Assembly: GCF_021347895.1 (NCBI RefSeq)
Contig: NC_067129.1
Span: 35,994,604-36,058,603 of the forward strand
Length of the DNA stretch: 64,000 nt
DNA from: Acanthochromis polyacanthus
Taxonomy: Eukaryota; Chordata; Actinopteri; Pomacentridae
Direction of reading: 5' to 3'
Positions 11,486 to 21,596 of the stretch are shown one piece after another; position 1 is the stretch's first letter, and every line of letters begins with the position of its first letter. The translations under genes and the position numbers were made by a program. The notes below the pieces were generated by a model. It was not told where the DNA came from and searched no databases. It saw nothing but the letters and a program-made list of their open reading frames with translations.

Positions 11486-11698
11486 TCATCTTCCCATCAC
11501 ACTATTGGCACCTGTCAACACACTTCCATCCTTATCCTTTATCACCCTAACCTGCTGCATGTCCTTCCCATCTCTGTCTCTCTGCCTTGCTACCCTGTAC
11601 AGATCAGTCTCTCCCTCCTTACTGTCCAACCTAGCATACAAGTCATCATAAGCCCCTTGTTTGGCCTTTGCCACCTCTACGTTCACCTTACGCTGCAT
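11486..11698 (-). pseudogene. LINE linker between endonuclease and reverse transcriptase
   Basis: This basic 70-residue reading (AKQGAYDDLYARLDSKEGETDLYRVARQRDRDGK in pieces) matches the linker normally joining the endonuclease to the RT in this LINE family. It is separated by frameshifts from the endonuclease on one side and from the RT on the other. Confidence 0.7.
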
Positions 11699-11749
11699 CT
11701 CCCTGTACTCCTGTCTACTCTCTTCAGTCCTCTCAGTGTCCCACTTCTT

Positions 11750-12989
11750 CTAAGCTAACCTCTTTCTCTGGATCCACTCCTGCACCTCCTCATTCCACCA
11801 CCAAGTCTCCTTATCTCCTTTCCTACCAGATGACACACCAAGTACTCTCCGACCTGTCTCCCTGATCACATTTGCTGTAGTTGTCCAGTCATCTGGAAGC
11901 ACCTCCTGACCATCCAAGGCCTGTCTCAACTCTTTCCTGAAAGTCATACAACACTCTTCCTTTTTCAGCTTCCACCATTTGGTCCTCTGCTCTGCCTTTG
12001 CCCTCTTCATCTTCTTCACCACCAGGGTCGTCCTACACACCACCATCCTATGCTGTCTGGCTACACTCTCACCTGCCACTACTTTGCAGTCACTGATCTC
12101 CTTCAGATTACACTGTCTACACAAGATGTAGTCTACCTGTGTGCTCCTATCTCCACTCTTATAGGTCACCCAGTGTTCCTGCCTCTTCTGGAAGAAAATA
12201 TTCACTACAGACATTTCCATCCATTTTGCAAAGTCAACCACCATCTGTCCTTCTGCGTTCCTCTCCTGGATACCAAACCTGCCCATGACCTCTCATCTCC
12301 ATTTTCTGCACCAACATGTCCATTGAAGTCTGCACCAATGACAACTCTCTCACTTCTTGGGATGCTCTGCATCACTTCATCAAGGTCCAACCAGAATTTC
12401 TCCTTCTCCCGCTCACATCCTACCTGTGGCGCATACCCACTAACAACATTGAACCTGCGATTTCTAGCTTCATGCTCATCACTCGATCTGACACTCTTAC
12501 CTCCAGGACATTCCTAACAAACTCCTCCAAGATAACTCCTTCTCCATTTCTCTTCCTATCTACACCATGATAGAATGACTTGAACCCTGCTCCTAAACTT
12601 CTAGCTTTACTACCTTTCCACCTGGTCTCCTGGACACACAGTATGTCCACCTTCCTCCTCTGCATCATGTCAACCAGCTCTCTACCTTTTCCTGTCATAG
12701 TTCCAACATTCAAAGTCCCTACTCTCAGTCCTAGACTCTTGGTGTTCCTCTTCTCTCTCTTCCTACAAACACACCTTCCTCCCCTCCTTCTTCGACCGAC
12801 AGTCGTCCATTTTCCACCAGCACCCTGTAGGTCGACAGCACCGATGGCGGTCATTGTTAACCCGGGCCTCGACCAATCCGGTATGGAAGTCATACATTTG
12901 ATTCGCATGTTTGATTTGGCTAAAGTTTTACATTGGATGCCATTCCTGACACAACCCTCTGTATTTATCTGGGCTTGGGACCGGCACAA
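11750..12989 (-). pseudogene. LINE endonuclease domain (frameshifted)
   Basis: Three overlapping readings (12989-12420, 12390-12205, 12286-11750) make up the domain. Motifs are LRVGTLNVGTMTGKG at the start, VDILCVQETRWKG (the catalytic QETRW), then VVIGADFNGHVG, STQVDYILCR and ARQHRMVV, which follow the order of APE-type LINE endonucleases. The N-terminal part is preceded by a basic CRKREKRNTK segment. Small indels near 12400 and 12250 break the frame. The domain nicks target DNA for target-primed reverse transcription in intact elements. Confidence 0.85.
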
Positions 12990-13040
12990 TAAGACACTGG
13001 CTTGTGTCCCCTTGCGGCTACAATAAATATAAAATTACAT

Positions 13041-14164
13041 AATACGTTAATTTAACTTCTTTAATTTCTAAGCATGTTTAGTGTGTGTGTAGTATGTTAA
13101 TATTCAAAAAAATACAAATTTTTTTTAATAATCTTAAAACTTCAAGGAGGCATCTGTCCAAGGATTAACCTGACCTCTTAAAAGACGACGCTATAACAAA
13201 AACGAATTTAAAATAAAAGTTTGCATCAATGTTTTTGAGATTAGACAATTTTTTTAATGAAATTATGTTCAACCAACAAACTACATCGAGTTCTATCTTA
13301 ATTAAAAAGTTTTAATGTTTACTCACAAAATTTAAGCTGTTTTGCGTTGAATTTCTACATTTTTTAAAGTGGATGTTTGAGTCTCATATATTTAACTACC
13401 ATAATTATCACTGAAAGTTTTTAAGTTGGTAAATCTAAAAAAAAAAAAAAAAAAAAAGTTGCACTATTGTTTCATAGATGGTGGAGGGGCTTGAAATCCA
13501 GACATCAAGATCAACAAATAATAATAATAAATATTAATAATGATAAATAACAAAAAATATGAATCCTTTTTAATCAAGTTACTTCAACTTGAATTTACAT
13601 TTAAATCACCTAATACAGAAATTGGAGTTTAATTTACTCAAAAATATTAAGTTGAACCAATTACCAACATTATTTTGTCAGCTCAACCTATCAGTGCTTG
13701 CAACTTAAAGGGTTTATTCATATCTTTATTTCTTAGTTAAATAGTGGGAAAAGGTTCTTTAAATGTTGTTTTACAATGTAAAACTGAACAATGTTCCATG
13801 AAGAAAAAAAAATATTGGACTTAAATTACAGTCAATTTAATGAGGTAAAAAGCAGCACATTATTTTACATCATGGCTTAAACAGTGTTCCAAATTTAAGT
13901 GTGTTTAAATGTGATTGCATGGAGGTTTTTTTTTTAAGCAGATAACATTCAACACTGGCTTGAATGTGTTGAAAACCTGAATCCAAATGACAGATGTACT
14001 GATGATTTCACCAAAAGCTTCTTTCAAGAATGACAGGAGTCATTGAGCATCTGATGACAGATGTTTAGTAAAATCCTATATCTCTGATCTTCTCAGAATT
14101 CGATGTTACGACTCCTCAGAGCATAAAATAACACAAATCACCACCTTCAAGGCTTCTTCAACAT
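13041..14164. other. AT-rich stretch, no gene recognised
   Basis: It contains a 19-base poly-A near 13439 and AACTTGAATTTACATTTAA-type words typical of decayed fish MITEs. No open frame of interest and no matched terminal repeats were seen. Confidence 0.5.
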
Positions 14165-15169
14165 TATTATTGTCACAAAACAGGGGATGAACCCAAGCAG
14201 CAGGCAAAACAGACAAGGCGATGGAATTAATATAAGTTTAATGCAGTGGCGGCTGGTGAATTTTTCTCTTGGGGGGGCGCACTTAATTTACCAAACCAAA
14301 TAGCAGAGTCGGCAACACCAGAATACAAGAATTGATGTAAATTATGTTCACAGCCATTTGATGTGCTATTACTATGCACCACTACGAGGGTACACCTAAG
14401 CACTACTGCTGAGTCAAATAGACAATTAAATGCACGTAAATGTTACCAGCTCGTGAATTTGAATTTATCTCCCCAGTGTTTGATATGATTTGCTCCAGTT
14501 AAGGTGTAATTGGTACACACAAACCCTTAAAATCTCCTTTTCTATAATTAAACAAATTAAGAATGTATAAATATGCAAATCTATTTTTTACTTCAAAAGT
14601 AAAAAAAAAAAGAAAAAAAGAAACAATTCATGTTTCCAGCTTCAAAGAGTGCCAAGTGCTTATTCTGTCCAGCAAAATCTTTGGAACAACATATTTATAT
14701 TTACATACTCAAATAAAAACAAATCCATACCTGTGAAACCAACAAACATTGGACATTTTGTTAAAAAAAAAACAAAAAAAAAACAACTAACTATAAGGCT
14801 TAAAGCAGACAGTGCTTCTGTGAGCTAACTTTTACATTAACAACCTTACATGACAATGAGAAAATAGCAAATCTGCATATTTAAGATCAAAGTAATAAAA
14901 ATGTCACTTTGCCTGAAAACAAAATACTGAAACCATTAGGCATTATACTATGTATAACTGTGCATTTGACTTATCTTAGCCTTTGAGCCCAAAGTGCTTC
15001 TGTCAACTAACATTAAATATTTACAATGAAAATAAAGAAAAATAGTAATTCCTCAGATTTCAGAACATATAAAAAAAATCAACAGGCTGAGTCTAAAGTG
15101 CCACTTGTGTCAACTAACATTTCTATTTACATTATTAAATGACAAAAGTAAATCCTCACATTTTAGAGA

Positions 15170-18100
15170 TTAACACTAGGAAGACTGCGAGGGGATCTAC
15201 TGGTGTTTTATTACCTTTAAGGACTGAAGAGGGATCATTTAATCCTCCTGTCCTGCTCTGTCTGCCCGGAATGTGCATTATGCTAATCATGTGGCAACTT
15301 CTTGCAGGGAGAACAGTGGAAGGTGTGAACGGTGTGTGTGGGCGGGGGGTGGGAGGAAATATGCTCCCCCTTCCCAGGGAGGATTCTCCTCCTGCCCTGG
15401 GATGTGGACTGATCATTACGCTAATTATGTGGCAGCTTCTGGTTTACCCAGCACACATCTTTCAGCAAGCCTCCTTAGCATAAGCCTGAACCCTACTCAG
15501 GTTCCATACCTTATAGTTGTTGATCTGTGCTTGTTTACTGGTGACAATGCACTGGACATAAATTCTAAATTTTTTGTATTGTACTGTGCTTTCAATTTAT
15601 TCCGATGTTGTAAACACCCTGTGTACTCGTACTGTGATGGGTGCTATGCAAATAAAACTTTACTTACTTACTAACCAAGAGAAATTAGCCAAAAAGGAAG
15701 AACTAGCTTTTACAGCAACTGAAACTTCATTGCTTCTGACTCTGCCCTTCTTCTTGAAAGCTTGAATGTTCCTGGGTTTTTCTGTAAATATTTTGCATTG
15801 CTTAGGATGGATAACCACATATTTATCTTTTTTGTTGAGTGCAAATAAGTAAGAGACACAAAAATAAGAGGATGAAAAATGCTTATTCTAATAGTTTATT
15901 TATATTTTTGAATCAACATTGTAGAAAGCACAAACAATATTTACACAATTTACACATTTACCGTGTGTGTGTCATCACACAACTTTTTCAAAACTGGTCT
16001 GCGCAGACCTGGCACTCCCATGGCACTTCTCTTTTGCATTTGCCACACGTTAACTTGTAGCAATGCACACATCGAACAGTAGCAGGGTTCTTTTTGCACC
16101 GGTGATGGACTTGGCACTTCTGCCTTTTGCCCGGTTCCACTGGTGTGGCGGCCTGTTTGCGAAGATGGTTTTCCTTTCCAATCTTCTTTGATGTCACATA
16201 AGACTCAGCCAACTCACAGGCAAGCCGCATCAGAAAATCTGGCCGCCTTTCCGTCCTTCCTGTGTAGGCTTGATATAGCACATGGGCATTCAGGGCTGCC
16301 ATGTCAACCATATTATAAAACACACTGACAGGCCATCTTCTTGTTCCTGCCCATACGCTGTACTGCCGCACCATCTGATCCATGGCGTCCACACCGCATT
16401 TAGTGGAGTTGTACTGGGTGATGGTGCTTGGCTTTCTTTTGCGGCTGTCCTCAGTCTGAATCACACTGTGCATGCTGCTCATAACGTAGACTGTCTTCTT
16501 CCGGCTGGCTGCGTACACTGTCAGTGTTGCATCAGTTGTTGAAAACACCTGAGTGCTGAACTCACTTTGCTTTATCTCTCGAGCTGAAGGGGGAATTTCT
16601 CTGCGAATTTTATTGAGTGTCCCAAGAATGGTAGTTTTCCGGCTGCGTAATTTTCTTGCAAGTGAAATTGATGTGAAAAAATTGTCCGTCGTGACAGTTC
16701 TGCCCTGATCAAGAAATGGTCCCATCAACTTCATTACCACACTCTCAGACAGTCTCTCCTCTTTGGGACGGCCAGGTTCTTTGCCAACATATGGAAAGAC
16801 ATTGCAAATATACTTTGATTTCAAGTCACACGCCACCCAAAACTTGATACCAAATTTATCCGGTTTTGTAGCAATATATTGCAGAAAAGGGCAACGTGTC
16901 TTTGATGGATAAAGTTGTTCATCGATTGTGATGTGCCGACCAGGTCTGTAGAATGTGACACAGTTCTGTCGAAATGATTCCCATAATTCGGAAATAGCTG
17001 CAAACTTGTCTGTCTGCACTCGCTCAGCCCGTGTGTTCTTGCTATCAAACCGTAGGTGCTGCATTATGTCTTTGAAGCGGTCTCTACTCATTGTTTCCAT
17101 ACATCTCTGACCAGTTGTCAGACAGTGATGGAACCTTAGTCACCCCTCGCCAGATGACAACTGCAATGAAAGCCATTAGTTCTGGAATAGCCATGAACCA
17201 ATCCACAGTCTCTGTTTCCCTTGCATGCTCAATTGTGCATGCTTGAATGGTACGAAGCATCTGGAGAGTGAGAAAACAGAGGAAGCTTTGAAGGCGAGTT
17301 TTGATCCTTATTCTGGCTTCATGTATTGGCTCTCCTTCTGCAGCGTAAGGTTCAATAGGAGCGAATTTCAGATGTCGTCCAACCTCTTCCTTGCACCACA
17401 CTGTGCCATCTTTTGCGGTCTCCGTTAGTGCGGTATCCAGCCGTTTTGTCCTCTTCTGGGGAGGGGGAGCGTCTTCCTCTGCAAATTGAACAAATTTATA
17501 TCGTTAGCAAAGACAAATGTACCAATGTAGAAAAGAGTCAAATTATATCACATCTTTTCATTGTTCTGTTTGTCTTTATTCTGAACTCTGTCAGTATTGT
17601 GGCCCTTGGTTCAGAAGTTCACATTTTTCGGGCTCCTTCTGTGAAAACATTGATGACCTCTGATCTAAAATGTGTCATTTTTTATCTAGAAATTTGTAAA
17701 AAAAATAAATAAATAAATAAAATAAAATAAAAATCTTGAAGTTAAAAAAATATTCCCCAAAAGAACAAAATCTTTGAAATTAAATGTGAAGTATTCTGAA
17801 ACAGAAATTTGATGTTTGAGAAATCTTACCCGAAAACTGCTCCGAGTCAGAATCTGACTGAAGGTCTATGTCCTCTCCATCAGAGTCAAAAGCGCTTGTT
17901 TCAGTCAGAATCATTTGCAAAGCCTGCTCAGTAGTGAATCTTCTCTGCATCTTTTTTTTGGAGAGGTCTTGGAGCAGATGACGAACTGGCAGGTTGTCCA
18001 CTGGGATCTTGTATGTCTCATATAGCTAATGTAGCTAATGACCACAAAAGTGTTTTTCAGACTTTTTATGCCAATCCCCCCTGGGACGCGGGAGCATATT

Positions 18101-18415
18101 TCCTCCCACCCCCGCCCACACACACCTTCCACACCTTCCACTGTTCTCCCATCCAGAAGCTGCCACATAATTAGCGTAATGATCAGTCCACATCCCAGGG
18201 CAGGAGCAGAATCCCCCCTGGGAAGGGGGAGCATATTTCCTCCCACCCCCCGCCCACACACACCGTTCACACCTTCCACTGTTCTCCCTGCAAGAAGTTG
18301 CCACATGATTAGCATAATGCACATTCCGGGGCAGACAGAGCAGGACAGGAGGATTAAATGATCCCTCTTCAGTCCTTAAAGGAGTATCCTAAAAGCATAG
18401 TCTTGCGAGTGTTAA
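15170..18415 (-). mobile_element. piggyBac-family transposon flanked by TTAA
   Basis: TTAA at 15170-15173 and 18412-18415 brackets an element whose ends begin CACTAGGAAGACTGCGAG and, inverted, CACTCGCAAGACTATG. Long subterminal inverted segments follow (shared CCTTTAAGGACTGAAGAGGG, then GTGTGGGCGGGGG motifs): one copy at about 15210-15440 and a tandem pair at about 18065-18370. The gene inside runs on the minus strand in two exons. Confidence 0.92.
15988..18001 (-). CDS. piggyBac transposase, two exons, one frameshift
   Basis: Exon 1 is 18001-17830: start MDNLPVRHLL, acidic DSDGEDIDLQSDSDSEQ, donor GTAAGA at 17829. Exon 2 starts at 17478 after a TTTGCAG acceptor. The split codon joins in phase (G|AG) to give EEDAPPPQKRTKRLD and then the DDE_Tnp_1_7 core. 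The catalytic aspartates lie in HITIDEQLYPS, RTVTTDNFFTS and GVDAMDQMVRQYS. The C-terminus is a cysteine-rich RING-like finger (CKKNPATVRCVHCYKLTCGKC). The protein would cut and paste DNA at TTAA. The frame changes by one base around 17084-17100 (after SDNWSEMYG, before METMSRDRF), so this copy is probably inactive although otherwise well preserved. Confidence 0.88.
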
Positions 18416-18530
18416 AGCCAGCACCTCTACATCTGTGTTATTTTTTGTATGTATGCAAGTTTTAATTAAAGGCAAGTGGATGAACAAACTGCTCGCTTCT
18501 GCTGCCACCCCATGGCCGGTGGTGTGTAAA

Positions 18531-18567
18531 GCGATCAGAGGGAGACAGGCTGTCTCCCTCTGATCGC
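18531..18567. repeat. Short perfect hairpin, 17-bp arms
   Basis: GCGATCAGAGGGAGACA (18531-18547) and its exact reverse complement (18551-18567) are separated by GGC. It lies in the hAT element just right of the piggyBac and left of the large inverted repeat. Confidence 0.9.
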
Positions 18568-18656
18568 TCAGCGGGGTGCGGTCAGCCTGCGCCCCGCGGT
18601 CTCCTGTCTCTTGTATTGAAGAGGAACGAACTGCGCATGTCAAAGTTATAACGAGA

Positions 18657-19931
18657 GTTGTCGCTACCCGATCCGTCCCGGAAACCCGATTTGTACTGCA
18701 CATGTGCGAAAAGTACGTCACTTCCGCTACCCGTTTTTCCATGCATTTTACAGCATTTTAACCTTTAACCCGAAAAAAATTGAATTTTCTGTCAATTACT
18801 TAATGATTCAAGAATTATAGGGTTAAGCTAGTAGTAGGAACCTTTAGTAGTAAAACTGGGCACCATCCTCCTCACTACAGCGATCTGCTTCTGTCAGAGG
18901 AATCACTCCGTTAAACTGCGGCCAAGTGAGCCGCTGGGCGTTGCGCGGCTATTCTGCGTAATACCGTAATGTTATCACAGGTGCTGAGCAGCCAGGCTGA
19001 CAGACGTCCGCTGCAAATACATGCTGTTATTCAGATTTTGACTTTCAATATCTTCAAATCCTGAGGCGGTGACAAAGATCTCTCACTATGGCCTTGTCAG
19101 GGGTCATCCCAGCTAGCACCTGCACAGTATCACCTGATTTTACTGTAAAATTTTAGAGAAAATTAATGTCAAAGTATGCTGAAATTTCAGTTGTGTTGAT
19201 GCATAATGGCTGATTCTCAATTCAATTCAGTTCAATTTAAATTAATTTATATAGCACCAATTACAATTAAAATGTTTCAAGACGCTTTACAAACCCATAT
19301 GGCCTGAAACCCCCAGAGGAAGCCCTCAGACGACAGTGGCAATGAAAAACTCCTTTTTAACAGGGAGAAACCTTAAGCAGAACCTCTCTCATACGGGCCA
19401 GCCCATCTGCCGTTGGCCAGCCGGACAATTGAAATTTCAGCATACTTTGACATTAATTTTCTCTAAAATTTTACAGTAAAATCAGGAGATACTATGCAGG
19501 TGCTAGCTGGGATGACCCCTGACAAGGCCATAGTGAGAGATCTTTGTCACCGCCTCAGGATTTGAAGATATTGAAAGTCAAAATCTGAATGACAGCATGT
19601 ATTTGCAGCGGACGTCTGTCAGCCTGGCTGCTCAGCGCCTGTGATAACATTACGGTATTACGCAGAATAGCCGCGCAACGCCCAGCGGCTCACTTGGCCG
19701 CAGTTTAACGGAGTGATTCCTCTGACAGAAGCAGATCGCTGTAGTGAGGAGGATGGCGCCCAGTTTTACTACTAAAGGTTCCTACTACTAGCTTAACCCT
19801 ATAATTCTTGAATCATTAAGTAATTGACAAAAAATTCTTTTTTTTTTCGGGAGTAGCGGAAGTGACGTAATTTGCGCACATGCGCAGTACAAATCAGGTT
19901 TCCGGGACGGATCGGGTAGTGACAAGAGTCA
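18657..19931. repeat. Large inverted repeat (~500-bp arms) around a dispersed-repeat loop
   Basis: The left arm runs from about 18657 to 19190 and the right arm from about 19432 to 19931. They are inverted copies differing at scattered positions (for example GGGCACC/GGGCGCC and GGTGCTGAG/GGCGCTGAG), and the left arm has an extra ~40 bp near 18730. The loop (about 19191-19431) is a dispersed fish repeat containing CAATTTAAATTAATTTATAT and CCCTCAGACGACAGTGG. No coding capacity is seen in the arms. Confidence 0.85.
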
Positions 19932-20735
19932 ATGGGGAAAGATCAGTGCGCCCCAGGCCGGATATGACGTTTCTAATCTGACTTTTTATTATAAATTATA
20001 CATCTTAATAACTCTCTACAGGCTCTATTATCCATTTTGCTTGTTAAAAACATAGGATATATATGTAAATGTAATTTTAAAAACGTTTTATTAAAGGAAG
20101 GGCTGTGACTCTCTACATGATGTGAGACAGAGGGGGCGGCGCCCTAGCACCCTCTATTGACCACCCGCCCCTGGTTTAATGGTTAACAAAAAAAAAAAAA
20201 AAAAAAAAAATCACTCCATTAAGGAGGTGCAGGGAATCAAACAGAAAAAGGACAAAACGAAACTAACTAAACTAAACCAAACCAAATTGAAGGCGGGCCA
20301 GACGGCCGAAGTGGAAGCAAAAAATAAAAACTAAACTGACAGGGAGGGGAACTCACTATTGTCCGGGGAATCTGAAGACGAGGTGGGGAACTGAGCTGGG
20401 GGAGCCAGTGGTGGAGATGTGGCAATGATAGAGAAGCCAGCAGTCCAAGAACAGACGGAGGAGGATGCTGAGCGGGTGAAGGATACCGGGGTGCGGAGGT
20501 GAAGACGGAGCAGGCAAGATGTCCACAAAGAATCAGAGTCCAGATAGCAATGAGGCAATATACAACGTGTATGGTCCGGAATGTGGTACGCAATGACTCA
20601 GCAACAAGCTGAGCGTGGTGGCAGGTTTTTATCTGCTGATGATTGCCTATTCACACCGGCTGCGCTGGAAGCACAGCCGCTCATCGTTATCTTAATGAGT
20701 CTGAATACCGAGACAGGAGGGCATGACAATTATGA

Positions 20736-21590
20736 TTCAAGCAGACATCAGTAAAATGGATTATAAAAGGTTTAAATATGTCATTTTGTTCTGAGATTCT
20801 TAACTACACATTGATTTGCTTATTTGAAATGCAGCTTTTTATCAGAGCTTACACTGTAAAAACTGTTGCTTAGATCCTACTCAAAAAAATGAGGCAACAT
20901 TTTCCAAGCACTTTTCAGTAGTTTAGTGAAGTTCTCTCTTTTTTTTGATTTAGGAAAACTCAAAAATGTCTATTTTACCAAGTTAAAAGTTTTGAATATA
21001 ACCTTGAAGAAAAAGCCAAAAAATTGAGTTTAACTAACTTTAAAAAACAGTCAGTTATTAATGACATCATACTTAGTTAAATAAAGTAAGATGATGTCAT
21101 ACACTCAATCTTATTGATTTAAAAAAAATCTTTTGCATGTTTTGAAAGTCTAACTTACTTTATAAAATTAATTTGAAAAAAACAATAAAATCTGGTACAC
21201 TGAAGAAAAGTATTTATTAATCAAAAGCATTTTCTTCAACTTCACAGTTAACTGTTTAAATACAATTTTCGTTTTAAAAACTAAAATAGATCAAAGTAAA
21301 CTGTGACCTGATTTTCAAGTGCTGAACAGAACGGTGTTTTTAGCATAAGTACATATGCCCAAGGGTATGATAACAAAACAAAGTTTTTGATTTTAAGATT
21401 CATATTAGAACACTTCAACAATTTACAGAATACAAATTCTGACCTGCAGCTGCTAAAATCTTCACAGTGAAAACATTTGTCATAAACTCCACCTACACTT
21501 GCCAACAAGGACAATTAACAAAAGAACAATTGACTTGTTGGTGGGTGCTCTCCATTCAGCTCCATAGCTGTCTTTGAAACCCAGGTATGA
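20736..21590. other. Non-coding AT-rich stretch with MITE-like words
   Basis: ACACTGTAAAAACTG at 20858 resembles the end of common fish MITEs, but no confident partner end was found. No gene was found. Confidence 0.4.
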
Positions 21591-21596
21591 CGTTGT

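Larger units (their letters stand above)
9939..13029 (-). mobile_element. Nearly full-length RTE-type LINE (non-LTR retrotransposon), degenerate
   Basis: A 3.1-kb element on the minus strand is flanked by an 11-bp direct repeat TAAAATTACAT (9928-9938 and 13030-13040). 5' to 3' on its own strand it encodes an apurinic-type endonuclease (12989 to about 11750), a linker, a reverse transcriptase (11467-10418) and a C-terminal domain ending at 9967. The 3' tail is short and ends in GATGATG. The order and the single-ORF layout fit the RTE clade common in fish. The frame is broken at least five times, so it is inactive. Confidence 0.88.
14244..20173. mobile_element. 5.9-kb composite hAT-type element with 8-bp duplication GTTTAATG
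   Basis: Ends CAGTGGCGGCTGGTGA (14244) and, inverted, CAGGGGCGGGTGGTCA (to 20173) are flanked by GTTTAATG at 14236-14243 and 20174-20181. Its own DNA is non-coding. The left portion has diverged units starting GTGCTTCTGTCAACTAACAT at about 14812, 14994 and 15099. A complete piggyBac is inserted at 15170-18415 and a very large inverted repeat occupies 18657-19931. Without the piggyBac it would be about 2.7 kb. Confidence 0.82.
14165..20735. other. Host repeat split by the 5.9-kb hAT insertion (pieces 14165-14243 and 20174-20735)
   Basis: The left piece begins TTGTCACAAAACAGGGG. The right piece ends at GGAGGGCATGACAATT. The two would join at the GTTTAATG target site to give a dispersed repeat with short inverted ends (TTGTCA / TGACAA). 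A long poly-A at 20188-20209 lies next to the site. No protein is encoded. The assignment as one repeat is inferred. Confidence 0.35.

Noticed and set aside
9991..12570. Several plus-strand ORFs of 90-160 codons
   Set aside because: Antisense shadows of the minus-strand LINE protein.
15139..15483. ORFs at the piggyBac ends (also 18035-18361)
   Set aside because: The two ends give the same peptide because they are inverted subterminal repeats; not genes.
20267..20593. Pro/Ser-rich 108-codon ORF
   Set aside because: Located in a dispersed repeat next to the hAT insertion, with no domain or splice context.
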